A stretch of DNA of 64,000 nucleotides from Halomonas ventosae (GCF_004361885.1 NZ_SNWH01000005.1:1-64000), one strand, 5' to 3'. Positions 44,530 to 55,191 are shown, numbered from the stretch's first letter. Notes: generated from the letters alone by a model not told the origin. Program-made: numbers and translations.

Positions 44530-45500
44530 ATGAACGACACTGCAGCCGGTAGTAGCGATTTCGACTCTCCCTGGAAGGAGGCGCTGGAGCACTATTTCCC
44601 GCAATTTCTGCAGCTGCTAAAGCCAGAGATGTATCGAGACATTGACTGGCAGCGGCCGCACGAGTTTCTCGACAAGGAGCTGCAACAGGTGGTGCGTGAC
44701 ACCGAGGCCGGTCGGCGCCACACCGATAAGCTGGTCAAGGTTTTCACGCTGGATGGCAGTGAGACATGGGTGCTGATCCATGTCGAGGTGCAGGGCAGGG
44801 CGGATCGGCACTTCAATGCCAGGATGTACCGATATTTCTATCGCCTGCAGGACAAGTACCCTCAACGGCGTATAGCGAATCTCGCCATTCTGACCAATCA
44901 GGCGCACCATCAGTCCATCGGCCACTATGAACAGCAGCTGTGGCAGACAAGGCTAGTGTTCAGTTTCCCAGTGGTGAACCTTCAACATATGCGTGATGAT
45001 CGCGTGATGATCGCCACGCACTTGAGAACAGTACCAACCCTTTTGCTGTCATAGTGCATGCTCAGCTTGAAGCACATCGGACCCAAGGCAATGACAATGC
45101 TCGCCTAGTAACCAAGTTCAGCCTGATGAAGCGGCTGTATCGGCGTGGCTTCAAACATTCCGAGGTACTGGAGCTGTTACGCTTGATCGACTGGATGCTG
45201 GCACTACCGCCGGCTCTGGAAGAGGAGATTGAGGCCCAGATGGCCCGCTTCGAGGAGGAAATTCAGATGTCGTATGTCACATCGTTCGAACGTATCGCTA
45301 AGAAGCGTGGCATGCAACAGGGCATGCAGCAGGGCATGCAGAGTGGGCGTGCCGAGCTGTTGCTGAAACTGCTGGCCTTGAAATTCGGCAAGCTTCCTCG
45401 CGAGGTCGAGTCGATGGTGAACCAGGCAAGTTCCGAGGAGCTGGAGCTGTGGGCCGAGCGAGTCCTGACGGCCGGCACCCTGGATGAAATTTTTGCGTGA
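44530..45500 (+). pseudogene. Rpn/PD-(D/E)XK putative nuclease (transposase_31-like), frameshifted
   Basis: Two frames of one Rpn-family gene. The 5' part (44530-45054) has the nuclease core: DIDWQRPHEFLDKELQQVV, WVLIHVEVQGR and RMYRYFYRLQDKY. Near 45021 one base is missing: reading from the next frame gives ENSTNPFAVIVHAQLEAHR, which continues to LVTKFSLMKRLYRRGF and the end at 45500. The C-terminal part carries GMQQGMQQGMQSGR repeats typical of the family. Rpn proteins are promiscuous DNA nucleases linked to recombination or phage defence. The gene was inserted in the conserved fkpB-ispH interval. The mRNA still reads through to ispH. Confidence 0.88.
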
Positions 45501-45550
45501 CGCATCAAGGCAAAGCCCCCATGCAACCTGACACACTTCAGACCGAACCC

Positions 45551-46504
45551 ATGCACATCAAGCTGGCCAACCCCCGCGGCTTTTGCGCCGGCGTCGACCG
45601 CGCCATCGAGATCGTCAACGGCGCGCTGGACGTCTTCGGCCCGCCAATCTACGTGCGCCACGAGGTGGTCCACAATCGCTTCGTAGTCGACAGCCTGCGT
45701 GAGCGGGGGGCAGTGTTCGTCGAGGAGCTCCACGAGGTCCCCGACGGCGTTATCGTGATTTTCTCCGCCCACGGAGTCTCCCGCGCCGTACAGCAGGAGG
45801 CCGATCGCCGAGGGCTCAAGGTGTTCGACGCCACCTGCCCGCTAGTCACCAAGGTGCATCTTGAGGTGCTGCGCTACGCCCGCCACGGTCAGGAGTGCAT
45901 CCTGATCGGCCACGCGGGCCACCCCGAGGTTGAAGGCACCATGGGCCGCTACGATACCGCCCACGGCGGGCAGATCTACCTGGTCGAGGACGAACAGGAT
46001 GTCGCCAGGCTAGAGGTCAAGAACTCCAGCCAGCTGGCCTTTGTCACCCAGACTACACTCTCCATGGATGACACCGCCCGGGTGATCGACGCCCTGCGCG
46101 CTAAGTTCCCCGAGATCCAGGGGCCGCGCAAGGACGATATCTGCTACGCCACCCAGAACCGCCAGGATGCCGTGCGCGAGCTGGCCGACAGCTGTGATCT
46201 GGTGCTGGTGGTAGGCAGCCCCAACAGCTCCAACTCCAACCGCTTGCGCGAGCTCTCCGAGCGGGTGGGTACCCCCGCCTACCTGATCGACAGCGCCGAG
46301 CAGGTCGACCCCGCCTGGCTCGACGGCGTCGGCGTGATCGGCGTCACCGCCGGCGCCAGTGCTCCCGAGGTGCTGGTCAAGGGCGTGATCGAGCGGTTGC
46401 AGGCGCTGGGCGCCACCGCTCCCGAGGAGCTCGCCGGTCGCGAGGAGACCATCACCTTCTCCATGCCCCGCGAACTGCGTGAAAGGGTGATCGCCAGCGA
46501 CTGA
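45551..46504 (+). CDS. ispH: 4-hydroxy-3-methylbut-2-enyl diphosphate reductase
   Basis: Last step of the MEP isoprenoid pathway; an iron-sulfur enzyme. The 317-residue product has the three cluster cysteines in [11 protein letters not shown] (Cys12), DATCPLVTK and [16 protein letters not shown] and the SPNSSNSNR substrate loop are also present. The start [10 protein letters not shown] aligns with E. coli MQILLANPRG; an ATG 10 codons upstream (45521) has a better ribosome-binding site and is possible. It ends the operon with a strong terminator. Confidence 0.96.
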   Translation: MHIKLANPRGFCAGVDRAIEIVNGALDVFGPPIYVRHEVVHNRFVVDSLRERGAVFVEELHEVPDGVIVIFSAHGVSRAVQQEADRRGLKVFDATCPLVTKVHLEVLRYARHGQECILIGHAGHPEVEGTMGRYDTAHGGQIYLVEDEQDVARLEVKNSSQLAFVTQTTLSMDDTARVIDALRAKFPEIQGPRKDDICYATQNRQDAVRELADSCDLVLVVGSPNSSNSNRLRELSERVGTPAYLIDSAEQVDPAWLDGVGVIGVTAGASAPEVLVKGVIERLQALGATAPEELAGREETITFSMPRELRERVIASD

Positions 46505-46544
46505 ACTTGGGAGCACTCGTCTCTGCAGGAATGGCATACATGGG

Positions 46545-46583
46545 GCATATAAAAGGGCGAGGGTCTCTCGCCCTTTTATATGC
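46545..46583. terminator. Terminator after ispH
   Basis: A perfect 17-bp stem, 46545-46561 against 46567-46583 with a 5-nt loop. The A-rich left arm and T-rich right arm (CCCTTTTATATGC) suit both strands. It separates the ispH operon from the pilin genes. Confidence 0.88.
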
Positions 46584-46704
46584 ATTCACACCCAGAAATC
46601 GCTATGCTGGATTTGCTGAAACAAAGCGTAACAGACTTGGCTGGCGCATTCGGCCTGGCTTGTACGCGCCTGGTGCAGCGTTGAGGGTGAGTGATGGAGA
46701 GCTC

Positions 46705-47184
46705 ATGGCACGACAGGCCGGTATTACACTCATTGAATCGCTGGTTGCCTTGTTGTTGATCAGTGTGGCGCTGCTGGGCGTGGCCGGTCTGCAACTGCTC
46801 GGCCTTCAGGATGCGCGCGATGCGCGCTGGCGAGCCGATGCTGTATCGCTTGCTACTAGCGTGGCGGATACCATGCGGGCTTACTCTGGCCCTGGCTACC
46901 CTGACACGGCGAGTCGCTTCGAGGTTAGCGGGGATGCGGCGACTATCGCTGCCTGTAATGGCAGCAACGACGAGATCTGTGCGCTCATGAAAGACTGGAA
47001 GCAGGAGGTGGCCAGGCTGCTCCCTAATGCCAGGCCAGAAGTCTCGGTGCAGTCCGGCGATGTCGAGAAGATCAGGATCATGCTGCGCTGGCGTCAGCGG
47101 CCCCCCAATGACGACAACCCTTTGCCGACATGCGGTGTCGAGGCACGCTCGGGGGGCTGCGTGATCCTGGAAACCCGCCTATGA
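46705..47184 (+). CDS. pilV: Type IV pilus minor pilin PilV-like
   Basis: A 159-residue prepilin. The class III signal MARQAG is cut by PilD before ITLIESLVALLLISVALLG, with Glu at +5. The periplasmic part has cysteines (AACNGSNDEIC, PTCGVEARSGGC). PilV with PilW, PilX, FimU and PilE primes pilus assembly and carries PilY1 at the tip. ATG 46705 follows GGAG. The stop overlaps the pilW start. First gene of the minor-pilin operon downstream of ispH, a neighbourhood shared with P. aeruginosa. Confidence 0.88.
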   Translation: MARQAGITLIESLVALLLISVALLGVAGLQLLGLQDARDARWRADAVSLATSVADTMRAYSGPGYPDTASRFEVSGDAATIAACNGSNDEICALMKDWKQEVARLLPNARPEVSVQSGDVEKIRIMLRWRQRPPNDDNPLPTCGVEARSGGCVILETRL

Positions 47185-47942
47185 CGATGGAGCGTGCTTC
47201 CGGTCTCCGTCGCCAGGCCGGGGTGGGGCTCATCGAGCTGATGATCGCCATGGTCATTGGGCTGATGGTGGTCGGCATGGTTACCAGCTATTACCTCTCC
47301 AGCCGTCAAAGCTATCAGACGACCGTGGTATCGAGCGAATTGAACAATGCGCAGCGATACGTGATGCAGCTGGTCGTACGTCAGCTTCTGCAAGCCGGTT
47401 ACAGTGACGCCTGGATGACCCTGGAGGAGGTATTTCCCTCGTTTGGCGCTACCAATGATGCTCCGGGCTTTGCCGCTGGCCAGATCGTCGTCGGCCAGGC
47501 AGGGGGTGCGACGAATTCTTCCGAGCTCTGGTTACGCTACCAGGCCGCTGGGTTGGCAGGGCAGCCGATCATCGACTGTACCAACAAGGCCGTTGACAAA
47601 GCCGACGGCGTTGCACGGATTCGTCTCTACGTCAAGGATAATACCCTACTTTGCCAGTCCTCGATCAACGCCACCCCGCAGCCTTTGCTGAATGGCGTCG
47701 AGGCGCTGCAGTTTAGCTATCTCGATGGTTCCGGTAGCTTCCAGGATCATGAGAGCGCCGATTGGACCAGCGTTCGCGCGGTGCGGGTAGAATTGCTGGT
47801 GAGCTCGGAAACCGACACCTGGGATGCGGCCACCCAGCAGAGCTTCGACTCGCAGGAGGGTACCCTGACCTTTAACGATCGACACATGCGCGCGCAGCTC
47901 TCCCGAACCGTGACCCTGCGCAATATCATGGGGCGGCAGTAA
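47181..47942 (+). CDS. pilW: Type IV pilus minor pilin PilW
   Basis: A 253-residue prepilin. The leader MTMERASGLRRQAG is followed by VGLIELMIAMVIGLMVVGMV. The large C-terminal domain is typical of PilW and the longest among these minor pilins. It contains TNSSELWLRYQA, YVKDNTLLCQS and VEALQFSYLDGSG. ATGA overlap with pilV; pilX starts 1 bp after its stop. Confidence 0.9.
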   Translation: MTMERASGLRRQAGVGLIELMIAMVIGLMVVGMVTSYYLSSRQSYQTTVVSSELNNAQRYVMQLVVRQLLQAGYSDAWMTLEEVFPSFGATNDAPGFAAGQIVVGQAGGATNSSELWLRYQAAGLAGQPIIDCTNKAVDKADGVARIRLYVKDNTLLCQSSINATPQPLLNGVEALQFSYLDGSGSFQDHESADWTSVRAVRVELLVSSETDTWDAATQQSFDSQEGTLTFNDRHMRAQLSRTVTLRNIMGRQ

Positions 47943-47943
47943 C

Positions 47944-48507
47944 ATGGCAATGACAGGACAGCGTACACAGGGCGGTGCAGCCCTGTTGGTCACCTTGGTG
48001 TTAATCGCCCTGACCAGCCTGCTGGCCTTTACCGGCAGCCAGGTTACCCGGCTGCAGCAGCGTCTAGTCAGCAATGATCAGGCCGCCCAGATTGCCTTTC
48101 AGGCCGCCGAGGCGGCGCTTCGCGAGGCTTTCCAGGAATTGGCGGCGGCGCCCCATTTGGTCAATTTCTGCCAGGGGAGCACCGAGCGCTACGATATTGC
48201 GACCCTTGACGACCTCAATGTCGATGACGTCGACGCTGCCCTGGGAAACGGCGTGAGCGTCAGCGATTTTGCCCTGGGCGAGGCAAACGGTGAAATCTCC
48301 CTGGTAAAGTCACCGCGCTATGTCATTGCCTGCCTTGATGAGGCCGCGGTAGAGGGCTATACCAGATCGCAAAGCCGGGTCGTGGGCAAAGGCGAGGTTG
48401 GCGGCGAGCCGTATCAGTTCTTTCGTGTGTTCGCCCGTGGCTTCGATCCCAGCGGCATGATCAGTCGGACTCTGGAGGCACGTTATGTCCTGCCGGCAGG
48501 TGTGTAA
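47944..48507 (+). CDS. pilX: Type IV pilus assembly protein PilX
   Basis: A 187-residue PilX. The short leader and PilX_N helix read QGGAALLVTLVLIALTSLLAFTG, then FQAAEAALREAFQEL. The processing-site context (GGAALL) lacks the usual Glu5, as is common in PilX. It interacts with PilY1 in the tip complex. Its last 23 bp overlap the pilY1 start, indicating coupling. Confidence 0.9.
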   Translation: MAMTGQRTQGGAALLVTLVLIALTSLLAFTGSQVTRLQQRLVSNDQAAQIAFQAAEAALREAFQELAAAPHLVNFCQGSTERYDIATLDDLNVDDVDAALGNGVSVSDFALGEANGEISLVKSPRYVIACLDEAAVEGYTRSQSRVVGKGEVGGEPYQFFRVFARGFDPSGMISRTLEARYVLPAGV

Positions 48508-51500
48508 TACGCGAGTATGGAAGCGTCATGTGCTTGCTGGCATGACGGCTCTTTTGTGTTTCTTCAGCGTGGCTTACGCACAGTCTCAGGATGTGCCGAT
48601 CCGCTCGGGCATCCCCTACCTGACACCTTCCAGCGCCCAGGCCGGTGTGACGCCTCGTAGCATGGTGGTGATGTCCAATGACCATCAGCTGTTCTTCAAG
48701 GCCTATACCGACTGGAGTGATATCGATGGCGACGGCGTCATCGATGACAGTTTCAAGCCTGACTACGAGTACTACGGCTACTTCGACAGCAACCGCTGCT
48801 ATGTCTACGCGGATAATCTATTCAAGCCCGCTGTCAGCACGAACGCAAACTACGTCTGCCCTTCGAGTAGCGGCCTTTGGAGCGGCAACTTTCTCAACTG
48901 GTTGACGATGACGCGCATGGATATCCTGCGCAAGGTGCTATACGGCGGTAAGCGCGTCCGCGATACTGTTTCCCAAACCACGATTCTCGAACGTGCTTAT
49001 CTGCCTTACGATGCCCACTCCTTCGTCAAAGTCGTCAATAACAGTAGCATCCTTAGCAGTTACACGCCGTTAAGCGGGCAGTCGTATTCCTTCTGCAATA
49101 CCACGGGTGTTGCCGGCGGTTATAGCGGCCAATCCAAGGATGTCGACGCTCCCCCTCAGTTGCGCGTCGCCGCTGGCAAATGGCCGAATTGGGCGGCTAA
49201 CGAGCGGTGGCAGTGTGTATGGGCCGATGAAACTGGCCGCAACAATGGGAACGATAGACTCAGACCTGAAAGTGATGATACTGGCAGCGCTACCTTTGAC
49301 GTTCGAGTCGAAGCGTGCCCCGTGGTGGGAGAAGGCTGTACGGCGTATCCGGACTCTAGCCATCCCAAGCCTACCGGACTGTTGCATGAATACGCCCGTA
49401 GTATCAATTTTGGCTTGATGACAGGCTCCTATGCGCAAAATACCCGGGGCGGCGTGCTGCGTGCCAATCTGCAAAGCTTTATCAAAGAGTTTGATGAAAG
49501 CAGCGGTGTCTTCCGGAAAAACGTCAGCGGTATCGTCAGCAATATCGATGCGTTTCGCATATCGCGGTATCGGTACTCGGATGGCACTTACAATAATGAC
49601 AACTGCCCGTTCGGCAAACGCCTCAATCAGGTTGGTGGCGGAGACTGTTCTAGCTGGATCAATCCCTTTGGCGAGATCACCGCGGAGGCACTGCGCTACC
49701 TCACGGGTGAAGCCGAGCCGACGTCGGCCTTCAAGGTTGGCGAGGGAAGCGTCGAGACTGGATATCTCGATGGTTTGACCTCGCCCGCCTGGAAAAACGA
49801 AGTGGGTGACGCCTGGTGCGCGGCCAGTTCCATGATTCTGATCAATTCAAGTGAGGTGTCTCTGGATGGTGACGATCTGGGCAGTTTCCCGTTCTCCCAG
49901 GGCGGAAGCCTCGAGAGCTGGTTGGGCCAGGTAGCAAGCGATGAGGGCATTGGTGGTCAGTACTTCGTGGGTGAGACAGGAAGTAACAGGGACAAGCGGT
50001 GTACTGCCAAGTCACTTTCCAGTCTTACTGGCGTGAAAGGTATCTGCCCAGCGGCACCGGGACTGGAAGGAACCTACAACGTGGCTGCTTTGACGCGTTA
50101 TGCCTGGGAGAACCCGATTGTTCGTGCCCGTGATGACAGCGGCGGTGCGCCAATCAGAACTTATGCGGTGCGACTCACTACCAATACTCCCCTCATCGAA
50201 TTGCCGGGCTTCTCGATCGTGCCGGCTTGTGAAAACATCCCGGATAACGGCAAGTGCGCACTGGTCGACTTTCGGCCCCAGTTCATCGGTGATACCCGCG
50301 GCGAGTTCGAGATCACCTGGGAGGTGGCGGAGTTCGGGGGCGATTACGACTCCGACATTGAAATGACCCTTGCCTATCAGGTAGAAAACGACCGCCTGTC
50401 GGTGACCACGGACGTAACGTCAGAAAGTACCAGCCGCGAGGCTGGAGTCGGCTATATTCTGAGCGGAAGCTCGGGCCGCTATAAAGATGCGAACAGCAAT
50501 GAAATCGTAAATCTTGCCAGCGATGGCTTCCAGGTTCACTCAGGTATCGAACGCTACAATGAATCGCCTTATTGCAGCAATAAAGGCAGCTGCGAGCTCG
50601 ACGATAGCCCCAGCACGCAAACGTATCGTATCTCCGCATCCGGCAGCGCGGGTGTGCTCAAACCGCCGCTATTCTACGCGGCCAAGTATGGAAGCGACTC
50701 TCGCGATGATACGCCAGAAAACTATTTTCAGGTTAATCGCATCAGCGAGCTCGCGGAATCTCTGCGTTCCGCACTGGACCAGGTGTTGAAAAGCGCACGT
50801 ACCACCGGTGCTGGCCTGGGCTTCAGCCAAACCCATGGTGGCCTCACGTTCCAGACGGAATACAACAACAATAATAGCTGGTCGGGTGATCTGATTGCCT
50901 TGGCTACCCTGTCCAGCGGTCTTGGCGGCATGCAGTGGAGCGCCAGGCAGCAGATGCCCGCCCATACAGCGCGCACGGTCATCACATCCTCAGGCGGCCA
51001 AGGGGTCTCTCTCTCGGCCAGTGTGGTAAACGGCTGGACCGATACCCTGGTCGATTACCTGCGCGGAGATACCGCGAATGAACAACGTAACGGCGGCAGC
51101 TATCGCGATCGCCTGTGGCGAGATCAAAGCCCGGCGCGGCTGGGTGACATGATCAGCTCCCAACCGGTGGTGGTCGCCAGGCCCAACAGCTATTACGTGC
51201 CCACTGGGCCTGATGACACCTCATATCTCGACTACCGGGTAGCCAAGCAAAACCGCGCGACGATGGTCTATGTGGGGGCCAACGACGGCATGCTGCACGG
51301 TTTCGATGCTGCTACCGGGCAGGAGCGCCTCGCCTATGTGCCAGGCCTAGTGCTTGACGGCCTCGCCGAGCTTGCATCGCCGGAGTACCAGCACCGCTAC
51401 TTCGTCGATGGCAGTCCTACCGCGCTGGATGTGCAGGTGGGGACAAATGATACCTGGCGCACCGTGCTGGTCAGCGGATTGGGCCACGGTGGTCGGGGGC

Positions 51501-52687
51501 TTTTTGCTCTTGATGTCTCGTCGCCTTCGTCGTTCAGCGAGGCGAATGCCAATCAAGTTGCGCTGTTCGAGTATGGTCCCGTGCATGAGGCGGCCTTGTT
51601 CGATGGCCGCAACGACCATCTGGGCTATATCGATGACAACATTAGTCTGGTTCAGCTCGAAGATGGCAGTTACGCGGCGGTGTTTGCCAACGGCTTCGCC
51701 AGCCCCTCCGGCAAGGCGGCACTCTACGTCATTACGCTCGACGGGGCGGCCGACGGCATTCTCGCTGCAGATGATGTCTCGCGGCTGGTGCCTGCCGATG
51801 CCGCCAATGCCGGCGTCAATGGCATGACGTCGGTCTCCCTGGTGGATGCCGACGGCAACGGTCGTGTCGATACCGCCTACGGGGGCGACCTCAAGGGTAA
51901 TCTTTGGCGCTTCAACATGGCTGACCCCACCAGTATCACCAGTAAACGCTTGTTCTCAGCGACCGACTCTGCGGGTACGGCTCAGATGATCACGGCGCCC
52001 ATCGAGGTAGGCGAGCATCCAGAAGGAGGCTTGATGATCTTTGTCGGAACGGGCAAGCGTGATGGCGCATTCGCGCTGGGCGATACCCAGGAAGCCGGAG
52101 GCACGGACAGTTTCTATGCGATACGCGACCTGCTCGATGGCAGCCGGATCCTGCCTCTCTCGCGTGACCGGCTCGCTGAACGCGAGCTGCTTTCTGGCAG
52201 TGGCACGGATGCCGAGGGCAACGTACGGGCGCTGCGGTTCTTCTCGACGGTCACGGCGAATGCCGCGGCTGATGAGGGCTGGTTCATGGATTTTCCCGAT
52301 GGGCGCGAACGTGTGACCCAAAGACCCTTGCTGAACGGAAAACGCCTCTATGTGACTAGCTTGATTCCGGGACAAGGAGTCTGCGGTGCCGAGGATCAAG
52401 GCTTTCTCTACGAACTGCAGGCGTTCAAGGGGCAAGCCGTTTCGTTGAGGGATGACGGCAGTAACGCGTTCGACGTCGATACTACCCCGCCTGGCGGCGC
52501 CGAGCCGGCGCCGGTCGGGATCGGAACGGAAGGCATGCTGTACACCCTCGTAGTGGACAGCCGTCTGGAAGAGAAAGTGGAGAACATCAATACTGTCAGC
52601 AGCACCGGCGAGACAATGACTTTGGCGCGGGATCCTGCCATTCCGCTGGGGCTGGGCCGCGTGTCCTGGCGTGAGCTGGAGCGCTGA
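48485..52687 (+). CDS. pilY1: Type IV pilus tip adhesin / assembly factor PilY1
   Basis: A 1400-residue exported protein. The signal peptide is [19 protein letters not shown] (about 17-35). The large N-terminal half starts with a calcium-loop-like [10 protein letters not shown] (about 79-88). The C-terminal seven-bladed propeller (from about 880) has [32 protein letters not shown] and a second calcium loop DADGNGRVD, the site that controls retraction in P. aeruginosa PilY1. PilY1 modulates pilus extension, adhesion and surface sensing. Codon use is somewhat less GC-rich than in the housekeeping neighbours. Confidence 0.93.
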   Translation: MSCRQVCNTRVWKRHVLAGMTALLCFFSVAYAQSQDVPIRSGIPYLTPSSAQAGVTPRSMVVMSNDHQLFFKAYTDWSDIDGDGVIDDSFKPDYEYYGYFDSNRCYVYADNLFKPAVSTNANYVCPSSSGLWSGNFLNWLTMTRMDILRKVLYGGKRVRDTVSQTTILERAYLPYDAHSFVKVVNNSSILSSYTPLSGQSYSFCNTTGVAGGYSGQSKDVDAPPQLRVAAGKWPNWAANERWQCVWADETGRNNGNDRLRPESDDTGSATFDVRVEACPVVGEGCTAYPDSSHPKPTGLLHEYARSINFGLMTGSYAQNTRGGVLRANLQSFIKEFDESSGVFRKNVSGIVSNIDAFRISRYRYSDGTYNNDNCPFGKRLNQVGGGDCSSWINPFGEITAEALRYLTGEAEPTSAFKVGEGSVETGYLDGLTSPAWKNEVGDAWCAASSMILINSSEVSLDGDDLGSFPFSQGGSLESWLGQVASDEGIGGQYFVGETGSNRDKRCTAKSLSSLTGVKGICPAAPGLEGTYNVAALTRYAWENPIVRARDDSGGAPIRTYAVRLTTNTPLIELPGFSIVPACENIPDNGKCALVDFRPQFIGDTRGEFEITWEVAEFGGDYDSDIEMTLAYQVENDRLSVTTDVTSESTSREAGVGYILSGSSGRYKDANSNEIVNLASDGFQVHSGIERYNESPYCSNKGSCELDDSPSTQTYRISASGSAGVLKPPLFYAAKYGSDSRDDTPENYFQVNRISELAESLRSALDQVLKSARTTGAGLGFSQTHGGLTFQTEYNNNNSWSGDLIALATLSSGLGGMQWSARQQMPAHTARTVITSSGGQGVSLSASVVNGWTDTLVDYLRGDTANEQRNGGSYRDRLWRDQSPARLGDMISSQPVVVARPNSYYVPTGPDDTSYLDYRVAKQNRATMVYVGANDGMLHGFDAATGQERLAYVPGLVLDGLAELASPEYQHRYFVDGSPTALDVQVGTNDTWRTVLVSGLGHGGRGLFALDVSSPSSFSEANANQVALFEYGPVHEAALFDGRNDHLGYIDDNISLVQLEDGSYAAVFANGFASPSGKAALYVITLDGAADGILAADDVSRLVPADAANAGVNGMTSVSLVDADGNGRVDTAYGGDLKGNLWRFNMADPTSITSKRLFSATDSAGTAQMITAPIEVGEHPEGGLMIFVGTGKRDGAFALGDTQEAGGTDSFYAIRDLLDGSRILPLSRDRLAERELLSGSGTDAEGNVRALRFFSTVTANAAADEGWFMDFPDGRERVTQRPLLNGKRLYVTSLIPGQGVCGAEDQGFLYELQAFKGQAVSLRDDGSNAFDVDTTPPGGAEPAPVGIGTEGMLYTLVVDSRLEEKVENINTVSSTGETMTLARDPAIPLGLGRVSWRELER

Positions 52688-52688
52688 C

Positions 52689-53117
52689 ATGAAACGAACC
52701 CGCGGCTTTACCCTGATCGAGCTGATGATCACCGTGGCCATTCTCAGCATACTGGCCTCGGTGGCGCTGCCCTCGTATCAGCGCTACGTCGATCGCTCCT
52801 ATCGCACTCAGGCTCAGGTACTGCTGCAGCAGATGGCCCAGCAACTCGAACGGCGCTACAGCCAGACCTATCGCTACGGCACCGACGTAAGCGACAAGGC
52901 GCCTGGTGATGTGGTTCCGCCGCTCAGTGTTGATGGAATGTCGGGAAAGATGGCAGATCGCTACAGCATCACCGTCACCATCAGCGGCTCAGGCAGGGAC
53001 TTTTCGCTGAAGGCGACGCCTAAAGGAGCCCAGGCCGACGACGTCTGTGGCACCTTGGCGCTAGTTCGTGATGGCGGTACGACCGCCAGTGGCCCAGGCA
53101 CGGGCTGCTGGGGCTGA
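52689..53117 (+). CDS. pilE: Type IV pilus minor pilin PilE-like
   Basis: A 142-residue prepilin. The leader MKRTRG is followed by [22 protein letters not shown], with Glu5 present. The C-terminal disulfide pair is DDVCGTLA and GTGCWG. It is the last gene of the pilVWXY1E operon. The ATG at 52689 starts just after the pilY1 stop; PilY2 is absent between them. Confidence 0.9.
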   Translation: MKRTRGFTLIELMITVAILSILASVALPSYQRYVDRSYRTQAQVLLQQMAQQLERRYSQTYRYGTDVSDKAPGDVVPPLSVDGMSGKMADRYSITVTISGSGRDFSLKATPKGAQADDVCGTLALVRDGGTTASGPGTGCWG

Positions 53118-53120
53118 GCG

Positions 53121-53642
53121 TTAGGTGCCGCTGCAGTCGCCCCCATCATCACGGCGCATTCTTGCTGAGCTGATCACAATTTTCCGAGCAGTCTCATCCG
53201 CTCGTTCAGAGTGACAAAGGGTGAAGCTTCCCCAATCGCTGGTGAACCCATCTGCCTTGAAGCTAATACCGTTACTGGTGGGGCCGGTGGCATCGATCGA
53301 AACATTACTGGCGGCGGCATTGAAGCGCTGGATCAGTTCATCTCCCGCATTGAACGCGCCATCCTTATCGGCATCCACGAACAGCAGCAGCGAATCCTGC
53401 CAGTTGCTGGAGCAGGCACTGGTATCGTGACTGGGACACAAGAAAACGGTCTGGCGGCGCTCCGCTGCTTCCAGGCGCGTGGTGCCCAGCGCCAGCCAAA
53501 GCCTGTCGGCCTGACGATCGAGTTCGGCGCGATCTGCAAGGCGACCAAAACCGGGAATGGCCCAGGTAGCCATGATGGCGATGATGGCCACGACGGTCAA
53601 AAGCTCAATGAGCGTGAAGCCCGAATGACGAGGCGCTTTCAT
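53121..53642 (-). CDS. GspH/FimT-type minor pilin (FimU/FimT-like)
   Basis: A 173-residue prepilin: MKAPRHSG, then FTLIELLTVVAIIAIMATWAIPG. The GspH/FimT domain follows (RLWLALGTTRLEAAERRQTVFLCPS, FVDADKDGAFNAGDELIQRF). In P. aeruginosa, fimT/fimU precede pilV in the same direction. Here the gene lies at the far end on the opposite strand, convergent with pilE with only 3 bp between stops. It probably supplies the FimU role because no other copy is seen. Confidence 0.88.
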   Translation of the reverse strand: MKAPRHSGFTLIELLTVVAIIAIMATWAIPGFGRLADRAELDRQADRLWLALGTTRLEAAERRQTVFLCPSHDTSACSSNWQDSLLLFVDADKDGAFNAGDELIQRFNAAASNVSIDATGPTSNGISFKADGFTSDWGSFTLCHSERADETARKIVISSARMRRDDGGDCSGT

Positions 53643-53949
53643 AAGGGTGTTTATCCGAAGGTGCCTGTTCGCAGTGCCCAGGGAGGAAGTGTGTAACCCA
53701 GGAGGAACGACCCCCCGATTATTTTTGGGTCTTCACCAACTGGCATGATAGTGGGCTGCACTACATCGGCGGATCATCCAACCGCTGTAGGTTCGGTAAG
53801 CGCTAGCACACCGAGCGTGGAGGGGGCGCCATCGTCACGCCACATGCGCCTTCGGCTTATCCGGCCGAGCCGACATCCCCGCCGTTTTTACATCGAATTG
53901 CGATGAACTTTATTCTTTCCTTGCCTCACCGTGATGCATCCAGTGGCCC
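53643..53949. other. 307-bp intergenic region with repeat copy B
   Basis: Upstream of the FimU-like gene. It holds the second dispersed REP-like repeat (53796-53913, listed separately) and a CCCCCCGATTATTTTTGGG-type run near 53710. No coding potential is evident. Confidence 0.5.
53796..53913. repeat. Dispersed REP-like repeat, copy B
   Basis: Aligns over about 115 bp with copy A at 26775-26893, in the same orientation. The hairpin core GCGCCTTCGGC and flanking GTAAGCGC / CATCGTCACGCC / TTGCGATGAAC blocks are conserved. The substitutions suggest an old family rather than a recent duplication. Confidence 0.8.
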
Positions 53950-54513
53950 CTAGCTACCGTCCTTGCGCCACCCTTTGGAGCGTTTGCGCCGTTCCTGAAC
54001 GGCCTTGATGATCGCGCGAGTGTCTTGCAGCGGATCCTCCAGGGCGTCGGCGGGGCGGAAGGCGACCTTGCCGGGCGGTGCCCCTTCGCGGTCAACATGC
54101 TCGCTGATGGCCGAGACATCTTCCGTGCTTATCAGCGAGGGGGTGTCCGACATCGGGTTCGCTCGGGTGACCAGCTGGCCTTCATATTCCCAGCAGCGTT
54201 GCGGTACCTGAGACACGCTCCAGCGGCGCCCTTGCCACTTCGCCACTCGGCCATCTTCCGCCAGCGTTAACTGATCGAGCGGCACCACGGCGGCAAGCAG
54301 CCGTGTATTGAGTACAATGCCCGTGTTGCCCACTCGCACCCCGCCTTGGTAGTTCCCTGCCTGCAGGGATTTCTTGACATGCCTGGGCGTGTTGGTCGAC
54401 TCCAGTCCTCCCTGGCCGCACAGATGGAGGACATCATTGTCAATCTGCTTGATGATCCAGGCCTTGATCGGCGCTTTCTTGAAGAGGTGATGGATCATGT
54501 TGGGATTGTTCAT
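53950..54513 (-). CDS. Hypothetical protein, possibly acquired
   Basis: A 187-residue protein I do not recognise. The N-terminus is basic and hydrophobic (HHLFKKAPIKAWIIKQIDND). A middle part has GIVLNTRLLAAVVPLDQLTL and RWSVSQVPQRCWEYEGQLVTR. The C-terminal helix is highly charged (ALEDPLQDTRAIIKAVQERRKRSKGW). No signal peptide or clear domain is seen. It sits alone between the pilin genes and the PP0621 gene, in a locally AT-richer stretch with REP repeat B beside it, so it may be foreign. Confidence 0.55.
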   Translation of the reverse strand: MNNPNMIHHLFKKAPIKAWIIKQIDNDVLHLCGQGGLESTNTPRHVKKSLQAGNYQGGVRVGNTGIVLNTRLLAAVVPLDQLTLAEDGRVAKWQGRRWSVSQVPQRCWEYEGQLVTRANPMSDTPSLISTEDVSAISEHVDREGAPPGKVAFRPADALEDPLQDTRAIIKAVQERRKRSKGWRKDGS

Positions 54514-54787
54514 ATGTTGAATGGGCAGAAAGTGCTCGCGTGCAGCAAATCACTAATTGGAATTAGGGTTTGTTGACGTTGTTACTCCAACCGTGATCAC
54601 TTAACACTACGCAATGGCGATGATGGTGGCAAACGCCCATCAAGCTTCGTGCCGCACGCCTGGCTAGCACGTTGATGGACGATCAGTACGCTCGATGTCA
54701 GGCCATGCTGGCGGTAAGGAGGCGAACGGCAAGGCGCAAGGCGGGCAGGAGAGCGACGGGACAGGGAAGCGCCGGATCGTGCCGGGA
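54514..54787. other. Intergenic region, no gene seen
   Basis: 274 bp between the hypothetical gene and the PP0621 gene. The part near 54514-54600 is AT-rich and could hold the promoter of the minus-strand hypothetical gene. No hairpin or RNA was recognised. Confidence 0.4.
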
Positions 54788-55090
54788 TTATTCCCCGCGC
54801 TTGTCGTTGTGCTGTTCGTGGTGTGTCTCTTGCTCTTCTTCCTGGCGCTCGGCCAGGTACTTGTCGCGGTGATCGCCGGAGCAGAACCAGTCGCCGCGCA
54901 CGCGCAGCGCGTCCTCCTCGGGCAGGTGCACCTGGCACCAGCGGCAGCGCACCATGCGGTTAGCCTGTGCGTCGCCTGCCTGCCGGGGACCTTCGCGGTC
55001 GAGTTTCCACTCGCGGTACATGCGGTAGAGCTTGAGGCCGGCGAAGAACAGCACGGCGAAGATGATCAGGCGAATCAGCAACAGGTTCAT
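54788..55090 (-). CDS. PP0621 family zinc-ribbon membrane protein
   Basis: A 100-residue protein. One N-terminal membrane helix (MNLLLIRLIIFAVLFFAGLK) is followed by a cytoplasmic metal-binding motif MVRCRWCQVHLPEEDAL...GDWFCSGDHRDKYL, the PP0621 signature. Possible ligands are two Cys, one Cys and one His. The C-terminus is charged (EEEQETHHEQHND). The function is unknown. It is divergent from nadE. The start at 55090 was preferred because the upstream frame is unrelated arginine-rich sequence. Confidence 0.85.
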   Translation of the reverse strand: MNLLLIRLIIFAVLFFAGLKLYRMYREWKLDREGPRQAGDAQANRMVRCRWCQVHLPEEDALRVRGDWFCSGDHRDKYLAERQEEEQETHHEQHNDKRGE

Positions 55091-55191
55091 TCCTTGTAGA
55101 GCTCCCAAGTAGGGGTGGCCGGCTTTGCCACTCGGCCGCCCTTGCGGGACAATGGCGAGTATCCATCGATTCTCGAGAGATTTCCAAGCCC

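Noticed and set aside
45300..45345. GMQQG repeats as a mobile or regulatory repeat
   Set aside because: They are in-frame low-complexity repeats normal for the C-terminus of Rpn-family proteins.
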